Assembly: GCA_046597455.1 (NCBI GenBank)
Contig: JBKJKJ010000104.1
Coordinates: 1 to 6,792 of the forward strand
Source: JAQGMV01 sp046597455
GTDB lineage: Bacteria; Pseudomonadota; Gammaproteobacteria; Burkholderiales; SG8-41
Reading direction: 5' to 3'
DNA: 6,792 bases
Below the pieces are notes generated by a model. That model was not told where the DNA came from. It did no database searches and saw only the letters and a list, made by a program, of their open reading frames with translations. The translations under genes and the position numbers were made by a program. Position 1 is the stretch's first letter. The number at the start of each line of letters is the position of its first letter. This document shows positions 1 through 6,036 of the stretch, piece by piece.

Positions 1-650
1 GCGGCTTCCGCTGCGCTCCAGCGAAACACGCCGGGACCTGCGCCGGTCACCGCGACGCGTAAACCGCTGCCCGTGTCCGCGACGAATACCCCGGTCATCG
101 CGTATCCCGACGCCGGGTGCGCGAATTTCTGATACGCGGCGCGCTTGGGCACCGGGAACGTGATTTTGAGGATCAGCTCGCCGGCCTCCAGGGCAGTGGT
201 AAACATCCCCTGAAAGAAATCGTCGGCCGCGATCTCACGGTTGTTCGTGCTGATCGTCGCCCCGAGCGCGAGCACCGCAGCGGGGTAATCCGCAGCCGGA
301 TCGTTGTTCGCCACCGAGCCACCCATCGTGCCGCAGTTGCGCACGGCCGGATCGCCGATGCGTTCGGCGAGCTCGGCCAGCGCGGGTATCGCTTTGCGCA
401 CGGTCGCCGAGCTCGCGACTTCAGCGTGCCGCGTGCCGGCGCCGATCACGAGCTTCCCGTTTTTGACTTCGATCCCTTTGAGCTCATCGAGCCCGGAGAT
501 GTCGACGAGGTGCGACGGCTGAGCGAGGCGCGCCTTAAGCGTAGGAATCAGCGTCATGCCGCCGGCAAGCGGACGCGCTTCGGGATTGGCCAGAAGAAAG
601 TCGTTCACTTCCTTGAGCGATTTCGCTTTGACGTAACTGAACGAATACAC
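1..650 (-). CDS. FAD-binding medium subunit of a xanthine dehydrogenase/CODH-family molybdenum hydroxylase (CoxM type), 3' end cut off
   Basis: This is the flavin subunit of an LMS-type molybdenum hydroxylase. It passes electrons from the 2Fe-2S centres to an acceptor through FAD, in the cytoplasm or at the inner membrane face. 216 codons are visible before the left edge; family members are about 260-290 aa, so roughly the C-terminal quarter is missing. Both FAD-binding loops are present: AGGMTLIP (residues 29-36) and TMGGSVANNDPAADYPA (108-124), matching the AGGxSLxP and T-x-GG-x(6)-P-A-x-D motifs of CoxM. The start is GTG at 650: an AGGAG box lies 7 nt upstream, and the nearest upstream ATG frame is closed by TAA. 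It sits 48 bp after the trmO-like gene and is co-directional with the large subunit, so it is very probably in the same transcript. The substrate cannot be told from this subunit. Confidence 0.93.
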   Translation of the reverse strand, partial: MYSFSYVKAKSLKEVNDFLLANPEARPLAGGMTLIPTLKARLAQPSHLVDISGLDELKGIEVKNGKLVIGAGTRHAEVASSATVRKAIPALAELAERIGDPAVRNCGTMGGSVANNDPAADYPAAVLALGATISTNNREIAADDFFQGMFTTALEAGELILKITFPVPKRAAYQKFAHPASGYAMTGVFVADTGSGLRVAVTGAGPGVFRWSAAEA

Positions 651-665
651 GTGGAGACTCCTTTT
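651..665 (-). promoter_or_regulatory. Shine-Dalgarno box fixing the GTG start of the medium subunit
   Basis: On the minus strand the sequence reads AAAAGGAGTCTCCAC directly before GTG. AGGAG with a 7-nt spacer is the best ribosome binding site in the left operon, and it supports the GTG start at 650 where no ATG is available. Confidence 0.75.
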
Positions 666-698
666 ATCGGGCCCGGTGCCGGCGCGGCATCGTGACCA

Positions 699-1175
699 TT
701 ACATGTAACCTTCCGTAAAGTGCACCACCCAGTCGGGGGTGCGTGCACGCTCTACCCGGTCGAACATCGGAATATACGGCTTCACATCGAGCACCGGTGT
801 ACCGTCGAGCGCATCGAGTCCACGCACGACCACGACGTTGCCCCTAATCGTGCGCAGTTCGACCGCCGTCACCCCGACCGGGTTGGGGCGGTATTTCGTG
901 CGCTGGGCGAACACGCCCACTTCGCGCAAATGCTCCATGCCACGCGGATGACGCAGCAGTTGCTTCCCCGAATCGAAGCCGCTCACCTCATGCAGATGGA
1001 AAAGCACCATCGCGTGAGAGAATTCCTCGAGGCCCTGCAAACCCGAAGCATACTGCTCATCGAGGTGGATTTCCGATTCGATCTGCCCCCAACCCCCTTC
1101 GGACATACGCGTGACCGGACTGCGGATCACGCCGATCGGGAGGTATTCGATGGGTTCCACGCTCTTCGTCGCCAC
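699..1175 (-). CDS. TrmO/TsaA-like (UPF0066) SAM-dependent methyltransferase, short form
   Basis: A 158-aa protein of the TrmO/TsaA (UPF0066) family. The characterised member, E. coli TrmO, uses SAM to methylate N6-threonylcarbamoyladenosine at position 37 of threonine tRNAs. Family signatures seen here are the opening PIGVIRSP (13-20), FAQRTKYRPNPVG (89-101) with the RPNPxG core, and GLDALDGTPVLDVKPYIP (119-136). At 158 aa it is the beta-barrel domain only and lacks the C-terminal extension of the 235-aa E. coli enzyme. The RTKYRPNP variant also differs from the usual RSPxRPNP, so tRNA modification is not assured. The start is GTG at 1175, 19 bp after the large-subunit stop, with a weak purine box. 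A second in-frame GTG at 1160 is possible. It lies between the large and medium subunit genes of a molybdenum hydroxylase, which suggests co-transcription and perhaps a linked role. Confidence 0.85.
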   Translation of the reverse strand: MATKSVEPIEYLPIGVIRSPVTRMSEGGWGQIESEIHLDEQYASGLQGLEEFSHAMVLFHLHEVSGFDSGKQLLRHPRGMEHLREVGVFAQRTKYRPNPVGVTAVELRTIRGNVVVVRGLDALDGTPVLDVKPYIPMFDRVERARTPDWVVHFTEGYM

Positions 1176-1194
1176 TTCGTAACTTCGCTGCGGG

Positions 1195-3498
1195 CTACTT
1201 CGAGCGTGCCGCCGAAACCGCGCCCCACATCTTCGCAGGCGTGAGCGGCATGTCGAGATGGTGTATGCCCAGCGGCCGCACCGAATCGATCACCGCGTTG
1301 ACCAGCGCGCCGAGCGAAGCGGTACAGCCTGATTCACCCATGCCTTTGATCCCGAGCGGATTGATGCCTGAAGCGGTGACGTGCTCCTCCATCCGGATGT
1401 CGGGCAGCAGCCCCGAGCGCGGCATGACGTAGTCGCTGAAGCTCGCCGTGACGAGCTGCCCCGTCTCCTTGTCATAGATGGCGTGCTCGCCGAAGACCTG
1501 GCCCGCGCCCTGCGCGACTGCACCGTGCATCTGGCCTTCCACGATGGTGTGATTGACGACGACACCGCAGTCGTCGACGGTGACATAAGAAGCGATTTCC
1601 GTGACACCGGTTTCGGGATCGATCTCCACTTCGGCAATATGGCAGCCGTTGGGATACGTCGTGCCGAACGTGCCTTCGCCTTTCGCCGTAAACGTCCGGC
1701 GGCCCGCGAGCTCCGCGAGCGTGAGTGTGGTCCCGCCCTCGGGCCCCTTGAAAACGCCGCTGCCGTAGCTCACCTGCGAAGGCTCCAGGCCCATCTCCTC
1801 CGCTGCTAGCGATTTCCCGTGCTGCACGAGCTTCTCGGCGGCGATGTGGCACACCGTCCCGGCACCCACCATGCTACGCGAGCCGCCGGTGTGATTGCCG
1901 ATGAGCGCTTTGTCGCCGAAGCATTGCTCCACGCGTATGCGCTCGGCGGGAATCTCCAGGGCTTTGGCCACCATCATCGCGAAAGTCGTCTCGTGCCCCT
2001 GACCCTGCGATTTCGCGACCGTATACACGGTCACGGCGCCGTCTTTCCCGACTTCGATTTCAACCTCGTCCTTGGGATACATGCCCGCGCCGGTATTTTC
2101 GATCACGGTGGAAATTCCGATCCCGCGAAGCTTGCCTTTCTTTTCCGAAGCCGTGCGCCGCTTCGCGTAGCCTTTCCAGTCGCCGAGCACGAGCGCTTTG
2201 TCGAGTACCCCCGGTAGATCGGCGTTGTCGTAAGTCGACCCGGTCGGGGTCTTGTACGGAAAAGCGTCCGTCGGAATGAAGTTGCGCCGGCGCAGCTCAG
2301 CGGCGTCGATGCCGGTCTCTGCCGCAGCATTGCTCACCAGACGCTCTATTGCATAGGCGATATCCGGCCGCCCGGCGCCGCGGTACGCCGCGATCGGCGC
2401 GGTGTTCGTCACGGCGAGGCGCCAGTAGCCATACGCGGCAGGAATCTTGTAGACCCCGGTGAGGCAGGTGGCCGGGTTGCGGATGTGGCTCACCGGACCT
2501 GCCGGGGAGAGATAGCCCCCCATATCGGCGAGCCAGTTGAATCGTATCGCGAGAAAACGCCCGTCCTTGTCCAGCGCCAGCTCGCCTTCGATGATGTTGC
2601 CGCGCCCGTGCGTGTCGGACAGAAAACCTTCAGTCCGTGACGAGACCCATTTCACCGGACGCCCGGTTGCTTTGGCGGCCATCATGACGGCGCAGTATTC
2701 GGGGTACGCGGTGCTTCGCTGGCCGAAACCGCCTCCGACATCGCGCGCAACCACACGCAGATTGTCTTCAGGCACTTTCGTATACGCCGAAAGCTGCCGC
2801 TTCATCATGTTCATGCCCTGGATGCACACGTGGACCGTGTAGCTCTCGTCCTTGGCCTCGTAGGCGACGAGGCACGCGCGCGGCTCCATTGGATTGGGCA
2901 CGACGCGAGTCGATTCCATCTTGAGTTTCGTCACATGCGCGGCTTTGGCGAAAGCGGCCTCCGTGGCTGCCTTGTCGCCGGCTTCGTATTCGAATGGCGT
3001 GTTGTCCGGCACGCTTTCGTGAAGCTGGGTGGCGCCGGCAACGATCGCCTGCTCGGGATCGATCACCACCGGCAGGTCTTCATAATCCACTTCGATGAGC
3101 TCGGCGGCATCCTGCGCGGCGAGCGCCGAATCCGCGACGACGAGCGCCACAGGTTCGCCGACGAAGCGCACGCTGCCATGGGCGAGCACCGGACGCTCCG
3201 GAATCCGCCCCTCCATGCCGTCCTTGCCGGTGAAGTTAAGGAAAGTCGCGGAGCGCACGTAACCGGCCCGCACCGCGTCGTCGCCGGTGTAAATTCCTGC
3301 CACGCCCGGATGCTTGCGCGCCGCATCGACATCGATCGAGGTGATTTTTGCGTGTGCGCGGTCGGATCGCAGAAAAAATGCGTGGAGCTGCCCCGGGAGA
3401 TTCCAGTCGGAAGCGAAGGTACCGGCACCCGTGATGAGCCGCAGGTCTTCGAGTCGGGAGACGTGAACACCGTCTACTTCGAACAAATGATCGCCCAT
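1195..3498 (-). CDS. Molybdopterin-binding large subunit of a xanthine dehydrogenase/CODH-family hydroxylase (form II CoxL-like)
   Basis: A 767-aa catalytic subunit that binds the molybdopterin-cytosine-dinucleotide type cofactor and hydroxylates or oxidises a small substrate. Visible family landmarks are the N-terminal RLEDLRLITGAGTF (15-28), RFVGEPVALVVA (111-122), the cofactor-binding DVGGGFG (253-259), the active-site loop AYRGAGR (371-377), SQGQGHET (497-504), and KGMGESG (718-724) with the catalytic glutamate E722. Length fits CoxL-type proteins (about 760-810 aa). The loop is AYRGAGR, the form II signature. Form I CO dehydrogenase has AYxCSFR with the copper-binding cysteine, so CO oxidation is not supported. 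The frame stays open upstream to 3660, but family similarity begins at the ATG at 3498, which has a GAGG box 9 nt before it; the extra 54 codons would cross the intergenic repeats. First gene of the leftward operon. Confidence 0.95.
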   Translation of the reverse strand: MGDHLFEVDGVHVSRLEDLRLITGAGTFASDWNLPGQLHAFFLRSDRAHAKITSIDVDAARKHPGVAGIYTGDDAVRAGYVRSATFLNFTGKDGMEGRIPERPVLAHGSVRFVGEPVALVVADSALAAQDAAELIEVDYEDLPVVIDPEQAIVAGATQLHESVPDNTPFEYEAGDKAATEAAFAKAAHVTKLKMESTRVVPNPMEPRACLVAYEAKDESYTVHVCIQGMNMMKRQLSAYTKVPEDNLRVVARDVGGGFGQRSTAYPEYCAVMMAAKATGRPVKWVSSRTEGFLSDTHGRGNIIEGELALDKDGRFLAIRFNWLADMGGYLSPAGPVSHIRNPATCLTGVYKIPAAYGYWRLAVTNTAPIAAYRGAGRPDIAYAIERLVSNAAAETGIDAAELRRRNFIPTDAFPYKTPTGSTYDNADLPGVLDKALVLGDWKGYAKRRTASEKKGKLRGIGISTVIENTGAGMYPKDEVEIEVGKDGAVTVYTVAKSQGQGHETTFAMMVAKALEIPAERIRVEQCFGDKALIGNHTGGSRSMVGAGTVCHIAAEKLVQHGKSLAAEEMGLEPSQVSYGSGVFKGPEGGTTLTLAELAGRRTFTAKGEGTFGTTYPNGCHIAEVEIDPETGVTEIASYVTVDDCGVVVNHTIVEGQMHGAVAQGAGQVFGEHAIYDKETGQLVTASFSDYVMPRSGLLPDIRMEEHVTASGINPLGIKGMGESGCTASLGALVNAVIDSVRPLGIHHLDMPLTPAKMWGAVSAARSK

Positions 3499-3509
3499 AG
3501 TTTCAGGCC

Positions 3510-3532
3510 TCAGTAGTGAATTCAGTAGTGAA
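3510..3532. repeat. Tandem 11-bp direct repeat in the large-subunit leader
   Basis: TCAGTAGTGAA occurs at 3510-3520 and again at 3522-3532, identical, 12 bp apart start to start. On the coding (minus) strand this reads TTCACTACTGA twice. The copies fall between the possible -10 and the ATG at 3498, around the expected transcription start. Tandem copies about one helical turn apart suit a regulator that binds side by side, but slippage duplication is equally possible. Confidence 0.7.
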
Positions 3533-3533
3533 A

Positions 3534-3539
3534 ATTTTA
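3534..3539 (-). promoter_or_regulatory. Possible -10 box for the molybdenum hydroxylase operon
   Basis: The minus strand reads TAAAAT (5 of 6 to TATAAT), placing transcription start near 3527 and giving a leader of about 29 nt. No -35 match lies 16-18 bp upstream; that position (around 3557-3562) is occupied by one arm of the hairpin at 3546-3563. Low certainty. Confidence 0.35.
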
Positions 3540-3545
3540 ACTGCT

Positions 3546-3563
3546 GCAGGCGTAGGCGCCTGC
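3546..3563. repeat. Small inverted repeat in the operon -35 region
   Basis: GCAGGCG (3546-3552) and CGCCTGC (3557-3563) are perfect 7-bp arms around TAGG. The right arm is part of a 15-bp sequence (3554-3568) that recurs inverted at 6036-6050. It could be an operator for the leftward operon or a REP-like unit. Confidence 0.55.
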
Positions 3564-3613
3564 GCTGCGCGATGGGGAAACAACGGATGTCTTTTGGAGA
3601 CGATTTTTCCGCT

Positions 3614-3632
3614 AGCATAGCGCAAGTATGCT
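3614..3632. promoter_or_regulatory. Inverted repeat AGCATA-N7-TATGCT overlapping a possible metC -10
   Basis: AGCATA at 3614-3619 and TATGCT at 3627-3632 are perfect 6-bp arms with a 7-bp spacer. TATGCT fits the TATNNT pattern of a -10 box and would start transcription near 3639, about 74 nt before the metC ATG. The upstream -35 (around 3604-3609, TTTTTC) is poor. A protein on this dyad would block or assist the polymerase; the regulator is unknown. Confidence 0.4.
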
Positions 3633-3638
3633 CGATGA

Positions 3639-3670
3639 GCGCGGACGCGTGCGAGCGCACGCGTCCGCGC
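3639..3670. repeat. Perfect GC-rich hairpin just upstream of metC
   Basis: GCGCGGACGCGTGC (3639-3652) and GCACGCGTCCGCGC (3657-3670) are exact reverse complements around GAGC, whose outer G and C can also pair. No T-run follows on either strand, so it is not a classical terminator. If transcription starts near 3639 the metC mRNA would begin with this stem-loop, ending 42 nt before the ATG. It could stabilise the messenger, hinder translation, or act as DNA cruciform or operator. Confidence 0.85.
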
Positions 3671-3712
3671 GCTTCACCTTACTCCTGACTCGAAGTCCAT
3701 TATGTGCAACTC

Positions 3713-4876
3713 ATGAAGAAAGACACCCTGCTCACCCACGTCGGGCGCGACCCCGGCCGTTTCGACGGCATGGTCAATACGCCGGTCTTCCGCACCTCGA
3801 CCGTGATTCATCCCACGCTCGCGTCATACGAAACGCGCCCTGCCGAAGGCGAGAAACTGGTTCGATACGGCCGCTACGGCACGCCGACCACGTTCGCGCT
3901 CGAGGAGGCCGTGGCGCGGATGGAAGGGGGTTTTCGCGCGGCGGCCGTGCCTTCGGGGCTCGCTGCGATCGCGGCGGCACTCGTGGCGTTCGTGAAAACG
4001 GGCGATCACCTCCTCGTCTCGGACTCGGTGTACGCCCCGACGCGCAACTTCTGCGAAAAGCAGCTCAAGCGCAACGGCGTCGAAGTCGAATACTACGATC
4101 CGCTCATCGGCGCCGGAATCAGCGCGCGGCTCAAAGCGAACACCCGGGTCGTCTTCTGCGAAGCGCCCGGCTCGCTCACGTTCGAAATGCAGGACATCCC
4201 CGCGATCGCCGAAGCTGCCCACGCCAAAGGCGCGGTGGTGCTGGCCGACACCACATGGGGAACACCGTACTTCTTCAGATCTTTCGAGCACGGCGTCGAC
4301 GTCTCGATTCATGCCGCGACCAAGTACATCAACGGTCACTCGGACGTCATGCTGGGCCTGGTCGTCACCAACGAGCAATGCTGGCTGCCGGTGCGCAGAG
4401 CCATTGCGGACTATGGCTACGTCGTCAGCCCTGACGACTGCTACCTCGGCCTGCGTGGATTCCGCACCATCGGCGTGCGCATGAAACAGCAGATGGCGAG
4501 CGCGCTGCGAGTCGCGAAGTGGCTGCAATCCCGGCCTGAAGTGAAACAGGTGCTGTACCCGGCACTGGAAACCGATCCTGGCCATGCACTCTGGAAGCGG
4601 GACTTCGAGGGCGCCGCGTCGCTCTTCGCGTGCGTTCTGCACCCCGTCGGCGATGGCGCGCTTGCGCGGCTCATCGACGGTCTCGAGCTATTCGGTATCG
4701 GCTCGAGCTGGGGTGGTTTCGAAAGTCTGGTGACGGTCGTCCACGCCGACGCACACCGCAGCGCCACGCGGTGGAACCCGGGCGGACCCGCTTTGCGCCT
4801 GCACATCGGCCTCGAAGACCCTGACGATTTGATCGCGGATCTCGAGCGCGGATTCGACACCCTGAAGCGCGACTGA
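3713..4876 (+). CDS. metC: Cystathionine beta-lyase, Cys/Met-metabolism PLP enzyme
   Basis: A 387-aa PLP enzyme that cleaves cystathionine to homocysteine, pyruvate and ammonia in methionine synthesis, in the cytoplasm as a tetramer. Seen: the substrate-entry segment VNTPVFRTST (21-30), YGRYGTPT (52-59), Y107 stacking on the cofactor, D179 in LADTTWGTP, and the Schiff-base K204 in ATKYINGHSD. Also seen are SSWGGFESL (331-339), typical of beta-lyases, and the carboxylate-binding arginine R362 in LRLHIGLED. E. coli MetC is 395 aa, so length fits. I favour ATG 3713 (MKKDTLLTHVGRDP); GTG 3704 would add three residues, and neither has a strong ribosome binding site. The SWGGFES motif argues for beta-lyase over cystathionine gamma-synthase or gamma-lyase, but a broader C-S lyase (cysteine desulfhydrase) role is possible. 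It is divergent from the hydroxylase operon and ends 8 bp from the opposing lipoprotein stop. Confidence 0.92.
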   Translation: MKKDTLLTHVGRDPGRFDGMVNTPVFRTSTVIHPTLASYETRPAEGEKLVRYGRYGTPTTFALEEAVARMEGGFRAAAVPSGLAAIAAALVAFVKTGDHLLVSDSVYAPTRNFCEKQLKRNGVEVEYYDPLIGAGISARLKANTRVVFCEAPGSLTFEMQDIPAIAEAAHAKGAVVLADTTWGTPYFFRSFEHGVDVSIHAATKYINGHSDVMLGLVVTNEQCWLPVRRAIADYGYVVSPDDCYLGLRGFRTIGVRMKQQMASALRVAKWLQSRPEVKQVLYPALETDPGHALWKRDFEGAASLFACVLHPVGDGALARLIDGLELFGIGSSWGGFESLVTVVHADAHRSATRWNPGGPALRLHIGLEDPDDLIADLERGFDTLKRD

Positions 4877-4884
4877 CCGCGCGG

Positions 4885-5502
4885 CTAGCGTATCCAGGCG
4901 GGATTCGGTGGCGGGGAGCCCGGCGGCGGAGGCGGGGGGACGCCATAAGCGGCCGACGGCGGCGGCGCACTGGAGCGGTATGAAGGCGCAGGCGGCGGGT
5001 AGTACGCGGGCGCAGGCCGCGAATACGGATAGCCCTGCGCACCATACGAGGGGGCGGAGGCTGCGGACGGCGCGAAGCGGCCGCTGACCGCAACGCGATG
5101 CCCTTTACCATACATGCACTGGGTGTAGGCGTTGTCGTAGCGTTGTTGGGAGTGATAGCCCGATGACTCAGCCGCGCTGACGCCGGCGATGCCACCCGCA
5201 CCGGCGCCGACTCCGGCGCCCACCGCCGCGCCATGCCCCCCGCCAACCGCGCCCCCGATCAGCGCACCGATCGCGGCACCGGCCACCGCACTCGTCACGC
5301 CCGACTGCTCCTGCGCACGGGCGGCGGTCTGACCGCCGATGGCATCGAACGCATACTGCCGGCACGCGCCGTCGTCGAATCTGAACTGATCGAAAGGTTT
5401 GCCGGTGCCGGGTAGCGCCATCGTGCTGGGCCCCGTGGGAATGGTCGTGCAGCCTGCGAACAGCAGTGCCGCGGCGAGCGCACCGAGACGAAAACGCTTC
5501 AT
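4885..5502 (-). CDS. Glycine-zipper lipoprotein with proline-rich tail
   Basis: A 205-aa predicted outer-membrane or periplasmic lipoprotein of unknown function. The N-terminus MKRFRLGALAAALLFAGC is a lipoprotein signal with a lipobox LFAGC and the lipidated cysteine at C18. A mature lead region with one Cys pair candidate (C47, C129) follows. Residues 73-108 are a Gly/Ala run with GxxxG spacing (AIGALIGGAVGGG and on), the glycine-zipper pattern that makes tight transmembrane helix packing. RYDNAYTQCMYGKGH (121-135) follows, as in other glycine-zipper family proteins I recall. The last 60 residues are a low-complexity Pro/Tyr/Ser tail. The start is ATG 5502, 7 bp after the stop of the upstream gene, so translation is probably coupled. 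The open frame continues to 5718, but that part is antisense-like, Arg/Pro-rich and precedes the signal peptide. Confidence 0.85.
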   Translation of the reverse strand: MKRFRLGALAAALLFAGCTTIPTGPSTMALPGTGKPFDQFRFDDGACRQYAFDAIGGQTAARAQEQSGVTSAVAGAAIGALIGGAVGGGHGAAVGAGVGAGAGGIAGVSAAESSGYHSQQRYDNAYTQCMYGKGHRVAVSGRFAPSAASAPSYGAQGYPYSRPAPAYYPPPAPSYRSSAPPPSAAYGVPPPPPPGSPPPNPAWIR

Positions 5503-5509
5503 CGGAATC

Positions 5510-5920
5510 TCACTGCTGAGGGGGCGTGGTTTGCGGTACGACCTGCTGCCACGGGGTCGCACACTGCTGCACGTAAGGATAATAGGTCGCGGAATCGGTG
5601 CAGTAGTACCAGTACGCGGCCGAGGCTTGCGCCGAAGGGGCCGCGGGTGCAGGCGCTGAGGGCGCGGCAGCGACGCCCTGCTCGATGTACACCGGTGGCG
5701 CCGGAGGCGGCACGACAACCGGCGGGTAGTAATAAGCTGGTGGATAGGCGTAGCGGGGGTAGTAATAGGGCGAGTAATACGGGAAAAGCGGCGCGCCGAA
5801 CCAGATCCCGACGTGTGCGCGAGAGTGCGAGTGATGACCGCCGCGAGCGTCCGCTGCGCCCGGCAACGCCAGGCCGCACAGAACAGCCGCCGATACCAGC
5901 GCCAGGTTGAACGTCTTCAT
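5510..5920 (-). CDS. Secreted Tyr/Pro-rich protein with C-terminal YYC...YYPYV...C module
   Basis: A 136-aa exported protein of unknown function. MKTFNLALVSAAVLCGLALPGAADA is a typical Sec signal peptide with likely cleavage after A25 (ADA-RGG). A short His-rich stretch (29-36) and a Tyr/Pro-rich tract (44-80; repeated YYxP units) follow, then an Ala/Pro linker. The C-terminal module YWYYCTDSATYYPYVQQC (103-120) has two cysteines 13 residues apart that could form a disulfide. From memory, this YYC-x(n)-YYPYV-x(2)-C-x(3)-W ending recurs in small envelope proteins of betaproteobacteria; no function is established. The start is ATG 5920, chosen for the signal peptide; ATG 5938 would add six residues (MKLELT). 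Neither has a clear ribosome binding site. The gene lies directly upstream of the glycine-zipper lipoprotein, 7 bp apart, so the two probably form one operon. Confidence 0.82.
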   Translation of the reverse strand: MKTFNLALVSAAVLCGLALPGAADARGGHHSHSRAHVGIWFGAPLFPYYSPYYYPRYAYPPAYYYPPVVVPPPAPPVYIEQGVAAAPSAPAPAAPSAQASAAYWYYCTDSATYYPYVQQCATPWQQVVPQTTPPQQ

Positions 5921-5988
5921 GGTCAATTCGAGCTTCATCGTCAAGGGAATGTTAACCGACGCATGCGCGCCGGGTGGGCTGAAATTGT

Positions 5989-6017
5989 TACAAAACGTAA
6001 GGCCGCGTGCCCTTACG
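5989..6017 (-). promoter_or_regulatory. Hairpin plus dyad in the leader side of the envelope operon
   Basis: On the minus strand CGTAAGG (6017-6011) pairs exactly with CCTTACG (6002-5996) around an 8-nt loop. TTTTG follows at once, then TAA that also completes a TTACGTTTTGTAA dyad (6001-5989). A 7-bp stem with only four T residues is a weak terminator. It may stop leftward transcripts, act as an attenuator in the envelope-operon leader, or simply be an operator. No confident -35/-10 pair for that operon was found. Confidence 0.35.
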
Positions 6018-6036
6018 GTCGAAGGCAACGCTCGGG

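Larger units (their letters stand above)
3499..3712. other. Divergent intergenic region between the hydroxylase operon and metC
   Basis: This 214-bp region serves two divergent genes. From left to right it holds an 11-bp direct repeat, a possible minus-strand -10 box, a 7-bp-arm hairpin, a T-rich patch (TTTTT at 3604-3608), a 6-bp-arm inverted repeat over a possible plus-strand -10, and a perfect 14-bp-arm hairpin. No convincing -35 hexamer is visible for either direction, which would fit activator-dependent promoters. Confidence 0.6.

Noticed and set aside
720..1244. Plus-strand open frame opposite the trmO-like gene
   Set aside because: Shadow frame: the minus strand carries recognisable UPF0066 motifs throughout, and the plus product is not recognisable.
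1195..3498. Annotation as genuine aerobic CO dehydrogenase large subunit
   Set aside because: The loop reads AYRGAGR, lacking the copper-ligand cysteine of AYxCSFR; only a form II CoxL-like label is justified.
3499..3660. 54-codon N-terminal extension of the large molybdopterin subunit
   Set aside because: It is Arg/Leu-rich with no family similarity, would run through the intergenic repeats, and the ATG at 3498 matches the family N-terminus and has a GAGG box.
3639..3712. SAM or SAH riboswitch upstream of metC
   Set aside because: Only one simple perfect hairpin is present; the conserved multi-helix junctions and core bases of these riboswitches are not seen.
3702..3716. Four-codon upstream frame (MCNS) overlapping the metC ATG
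   Set aside because: No ribosome binding site and too short to judge; ATGA overlaps of this kind arise easily by chance.
3824..4642. Long minus-strand open frame (272 codons) opposite metC
   Set aside because: It is antisense to a gene with a full set of PLP-enzyme motifs; its product is Arg/His-rich and unlike any family, as expected in GC-rich DNA.
4877..4884. Bidirectional terminator between metC and the lipoprotein gene
   Set aside because: Only 8 bp separate the stops and no stem with a T-run is visible there or just beyond.
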